Positions 14,839 through 17,232 of a stretch of DNA of 17,232 bases are shown here, piece by piece. The position numbers were made by a program, and so were the translations under genes. The notes beneath the pieces were generated by a model, which was given only the letters and a program-made list of their open reading frames with translations, made no database searches and was not told the DNA's origin. The stretch lies in the NCBI GenBank assembly GCA_031270515.1, contig JAISXM010000100.1, positions 1 to 17,232 of the forward strand, in the 5' to 3' direction. Each line of letters starts with the position of its first letter. Position 1 is the first letter of the stretch. The DNA comes from Holosporales bacterium. Its GTDB lineage: Bacteria > Pseudomonadota > Alphaproteobacteria > BNTO01.

Positions 14839-15999
14839 TTGAATCATGTGGTGTTATTGGTGTTTTTTCGAAGAGAAGTCAACGTCCCCAAAACGATCGG
14901 CGTGCTCGTGAGCGGAGGCGATTGCGCAGGGCTGAACGCTACCGTGCGGGCAATTACCCACCATGCGACCAAGAGCTTCAACTGGCGCGTCATAGGCATC
15001 CAGCGCGGCTATTGGGGCATGTGGGTCCGCCCCCTGCAGACGATAGAGCTGACGCCCGATGTGTGCGATCACCAGTGGGTCAGCTCTGGAGGAACGTTTT
15101 TGCGTAGTAACAAAAACTACCACGCTCCGACGTTTGCGGATTGTGGGAGGACGTTTCCAGATTTGGATGAGGCGTTTTGCAATGCGTATAATGCGCTGGG
15201 GCTGGATGCGATCGTCGTTATTGGAGGGGATGGCAGCTTTAATAAGCTGAATCAAATACACGATTTTTATAACAAAACAAAAAAGAAGGGCGATCATAAT
15301 GAGGTGAATTTTATTGCGATCCCAAAGACGATTGACAATGACGTGGCGTATACGGATTTGGCAATTGGGCACGAGACGGCGCTGGATGTCGTGGTCGAGG
15401 CGATCGATAACATACAGTTCACGGCGGAAAGCCACGACAGGGTGATGGTCGTCGAGGTCATGGGCAGAGACGCGGGGCATATCGCGCTGAAGGCGGGGGT
15501 AGCGTCGGGGGCGGATGCGATATTGATTCCGGAGATTCCTTACAATATTAACGATTTGGCTAAGCATATTGAGGGCGTGTATCAGTCTCAGCAGCGCCAT
15601 GCGATTGTTGTCGTAGCAGAGTCCGTGAAGACCCCGGAAGGCGAGTTCCTGCGGGGGACAATCGGGGATGAGGAGCAGACAAGGTACCGCGGCATTGGGG
15701 AGAATTTGGCGTCGCGCCTGAAGGAGCAGATCTCGGCGGATGTGCGGTTTGTTTCGCTTGGGCATGTGCAGAGAGGGGGGCGGCCGCGGATTAAAGATAG
15801 GTTGCTGGCTAGTCGGTTCGGAGTGCATGCGGTGGATTTGATTGCGAAGAAGCAATTTAGTAGAGTTATAGTTGTGGTAAATGGAAAGATGGCGGACATT
15901 CATATATCCGAAGTGGCGAATGTGCTGCAGACGGTTGATGTGAAGGGGGAGATGGTGCATGTGGCGAAATCCTTGGGTATTTACATAGGTGATATATAG
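14839..15999 (+). CDS. 6-phosphofructokinase (PfkA superfamily, ATP/PPi type uncertain)
   Basis: The enzyme phosphorylates fructose 6-phosphate in glycolysis. Motifs in order are IGVLVSGGDCAGLNATVRA, IGIQRGYWGM, GGDGS (129-133), PKTIDND (162-168, with the catalytic Asp), MVVEVMGRDAGHIALKAG, ILIPEIPY and LGHVQRGGRPRIKDRLLASR. The Gly in GGDGS is the residue usual in ATP users (PPi enzymes have GGDD), while Lys in PKTIDND is typical of PPi enzymes and of long ATP types from plants and trypanosomes. ATP use is therefore more likely but not certain. There is no in-frame ATG near the conserved start: candidates are TTG 14839, GTG 14848, 14851 and 14860, none with a good ribosome site. A family A element begins one base after the stop codon. 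Confidence 0.9.
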   Translation: MNHVVLLVFFRREVNVPKTIGVLVSGGDCAGLNATVRAITHHATKSFNWRVIGIQRGYWGMWVRPLQTIELTPDVCDHQWVSSGGTFLRSNKNYHAPTFADCGRTFPDLDEAFCNAYNALGLDAIVVIGGDGSFNKLNQIHDFYNKTKKKGDHNEVNFIAIPKTIDNDVAYTDLAIGHETALDVVVEAIDNIQFTAESHDRVMVVEVMGRDAGHIALKAGVASGADAILIPEIPYNINDLAKHIEGVYQSQQRHAIVVVAESVKTPEGEFLRGTIGDEEQTRYRGIGENLASRLKEQISADVRFVSLGHVQRGGRPRIKDRLLASRFGVHAVDLIAKKQFSRVIVVVNGKMADIHISEVANVLQTVDVKGEMVHVAKSLGIYIGDI

Positions 16000-16002
16000 G
16001 TA

Positions 16003-16156
16003 TACCCAAACACAAAAAGTTTATCAGTTCGTCGTTTCGTTTCTCGCGGGTTCCCATTCAACTAGTTGAATGGGTCCCTGGCTTGAGCGGCACTATAGTG
16101 CAGCTCTGCGCCTGCGATACGAGCCTCCTGCTGCTAATTCTTTTTGTGTGTGGGTC
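16003..16156. mobile_element. TA-flanked miniature element after pfk (family A)
   Basis: The ends TACCCAAACACAAAAAG and, inverted, CTTTTTGTGTGTGGGTC enclose 154 bp with TA on both sides (16001-16002, 16157-16158). It is the same family as the copy inside tag, in the opposite orientation, but carries about 30 extra bases including a perfect 22-base palindrome (16053-16074, arms CCCATTCAACT) and a second palindrome GCACTATAGTGC (16090-16101). It starts one base after the pfk stop and may serve as its terminator. Confidence 0.85.
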
Positions 16157-16197
16157 TACCGTGGCTTAATTTTAAGATCGCTGTGGATTAAAGTTTT

Positions 16198-16226
16198 TAT
16201 AATTGTGAATCAAGTTTTTTTATAAT
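16198..16226 (+). promoter_or_regulatory. Candidate yebC promoter region
   Basis: Two TATAAT boxes (16198-16203 and 16221-16226) lie in a short imperfect duplication, AAGTTTTTATAAT and AAGTTTTTTTATAAT, about 105-130 bases upstream of yebC. No clear -35 box stands at the right distance from either. Confidence 0.3.
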
Positions 16227-16328
16227 ATAGACGTTTATAGTGATAAAGATCCTAGTCGTTTTTTTTGAAACATTGAAACATTAGGAACACTGGAAAAAGT
16301 ATAAAACAGGGAATTATGAGGGTATTTC

Positions 16329-17087
16329 ATGTCAGGTCACTCGCAGTTCAAAAACATCATGTACCGCAAAGGTGCACAAGACGCCAAGCGGGCCAAGGTT
16401 TTTGCCAAAATAGGGCGCGAAATTTTAGTCGCCGCAAAGATGGGATCGCCTGATCCTCAGGCAAATCCGCGGTTGCGATCGGCGTTGGCGGCCGCCCGCT
16501 CAGAAAACATGCCCAACGATAACGTCAGCCGAATATTAAAAAAGGCCGCCGGTGATGATAATATAGAGTCGTACGAAGATGTGCGCTTCGAAGGGTTCGG
16601 CGTCGGGGGCGTGTCCGTTATAGTGGAGGCGCTTACGGATAATCGCAATCGGACCGTGCCGGAAATTCGCTCAGCATTCTCCAAATACGGAGGAAACCTG
16701 GGGGACGTGGGGAGCGTCAGCTTTATGTTCGATCACTTGGGCGCAGTCGCGTTCGCCAAAGATGGGCTGACCTTCGATTCTCTGTTTGAAAAAGCCGCGG
16801 AGGCGGGTGCAGAGAACGTAGAGGAAGCGGAAGACGAGTTCGTGGTCGTTAGTACTGTCGAATCGTTTGGCGCGGTCCGGGACTTTGTTACCGAACATGT
16901 GAAGGAGCCTATTCGCGCAGAAATAATATGGAAGCCTAAAAACTTGGTCGAGTGCGACTTTGAAACCGTGAAGACGTTGCTGAAGATGATCGATGTCTTG
17001 GAGGACAACGACGATGTACAGAAGGTGTTTACGAACTTTTCGTGTAGTAGCGAAGTGCAAAGACAGTTGGACGAAGAATTTTCGTAA
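16329..17087 (+). CDS. yebC: YebC/PmpR family protein (TACO1-like)
   Basis: This is a 252-residue protein of usual length. The N-terminal domain reads MSGHSQFKNIMYRKGAQDAK, then FAKIGREILVAAKMGSPDPQ, NPRLRSALAAARSENMPNDN and ILKKAAGDD. The middle has YEDVRFEGFGVGGVSVIVEA, LTDNRNRTVPEIRSAFSKYG and GNLGDVGSVSFMFDHLG, all hallmark blocks. The C-terminal domain ends in LEDNDDVQKVFTNF. Members were first described as DNA-binding regulators; work on homologues links them to relief of ribosome stalling. Start ATG 16329 has GAGGG (16318-16322) six bases upstream; an earlier ATG at 16316 is out of frame. The usual neighbour ruvC is not next to it. Thirteen of fourteen Arg codons are CGN. Confidence 0.95.
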   Translation: MSGHSQFKNIMYRKGAQDAKRAKVFAKIGREILVAAKMGSPDPQANPRLRSALAAARSENMPNDNVSRILKKAAGDDNIESYEDVRFEGFGVGGVSVIVEALTDNRNRTVPEIRSAFSKYGGNLGDVGSVSFMFDHLGAVAFAKDGLTFDSLFEKAAEAGAENVEEAEDEFVVVSTVESFGAVRDFVTEHVKEPIRAEIIWKPKNLVECDFETVKTLLKMIDVLEDNDDVQKVFTNFSCSSEVQRQLDEEFS

Positions 17088-17094
17088 AGCTGCG

Positions 17095-17113
17095 TATACC
17101 CAAGCGCGAAAAC
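17095..17113. repeat. Single family A element end after yebC
   Basis: TATACCCAAGCGCGAAAAC is the same as the start of the element after the beta-barrel gene (8943-8961). It begins eight bases after the yebC stop and is cut at 17114 by the IS66-type sequence, which probably inserted into the element. Confidence 0.75.
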
Positions 17114-17114
17114 G

Positions 17115-17232
17115 GTTACTGCTCAGTCCCCGGGCATTTTGCAAATTTAAACGTTTGTGATATGAATTGTGCTGGTTTAGTTTAAAGATGCGGCGTAGTT
17201 CGTGGCAAGCATTGAATCACTAATGGAAAAGA
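17115..17232 (+). mobile_element. IS66-type element, left end and first codons of transposase (runs off the window)
   Basis: The sequence is nearly the same as 2345-2463, in the same orientation. The ATG matching that of the truncated transposase frame lies at 17223, and the frame (MEK...) is still open at the window edge. This copy may be complete beyond the window. Confidence 0.7.

Noticed and set aside
14854..15960. 368-codon ORF antisense to pfk
   Set aside because: It is the mirror of a conserved enzyme gene with His/Arg-rich composition typical of an antisense shadow.
15973..16009. TTGGGTAT at the end of pfk as the other end of a family A element
   Set aside because: These codons encode the LGIYIGD ending, which is conserved in the family, so the match is likely chance.

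Overview
The window looks like part of the genome of a host-associated, probably intracellular alphaproteobacterium. The reasons are an alpha-type SspB adaptor, a gatC gene (indirect Gln/Asn-tRNA route), ankyrin-repeat and BspA-like leucine-rich-repeat proteins with export signals, a broken DNA-repair gene, and many short decayed mobile elements. A Holosporales/Rickettsiales-like lineage fits, but this is inference; no rRNA or species marker is present.

Layout. 1-853: 3' end of an ABC-F ATPase gene overlapping a dead tag (3-methyladenine glycosylase I) gene, which is split by a 123-bp TA-flanked miniature element. 906-2174: ankyrin-repeat lipoprotein. 2175-2791: graveyard of IS66, ISAs1 and miniature-repeat pieces. 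2792-4403 (minus): gatC-xseA pair. 4404-4750: divergent spacer with three repeat types. 4805-7648: ileS. 7662-7982: 321-bp IS remnant with perfect 25-bp inverted ends. 8126-8932: outer-membrane beta-barrel protein. 9148-9600 (minus): sspB. 9900-11621: secreted BspA-like LRR protein. 11718-14202: trpXYZ-like ABC importer operon (binding protein, permease, ATPase). 14203-14838: repeat-rich spacer. 14839-15999: phosphofructokinase without an ATG start. 16329-17087: yebC. 17115-17232: 5' end of a second IS66-type copy running off the window.

How it fits together. The housekeeping genes (gatC, ileS, xseA, sspB, yebC, pfk) are separate units divided by repeats. The surface and secreted proteins are candidates for host contact. 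The ABC importer differs strongly from ileS and yebC in arginine codon use (23 of 30 Arg codons are AGA/AGG), suggesting acquisition, and may bring an aromatic amino acid from the host.

The most notable pattern is a family of TA-flanked miniature elements with ends TACCCAA(A/G)C(A/G)C. Removing the copy in tag together with one TA restores the reading frame with exactly the family's residue spacing. Other copies or single ends start within about 10 bases of the stop codons of ileS, the porin-like gene, pfk and yebC.
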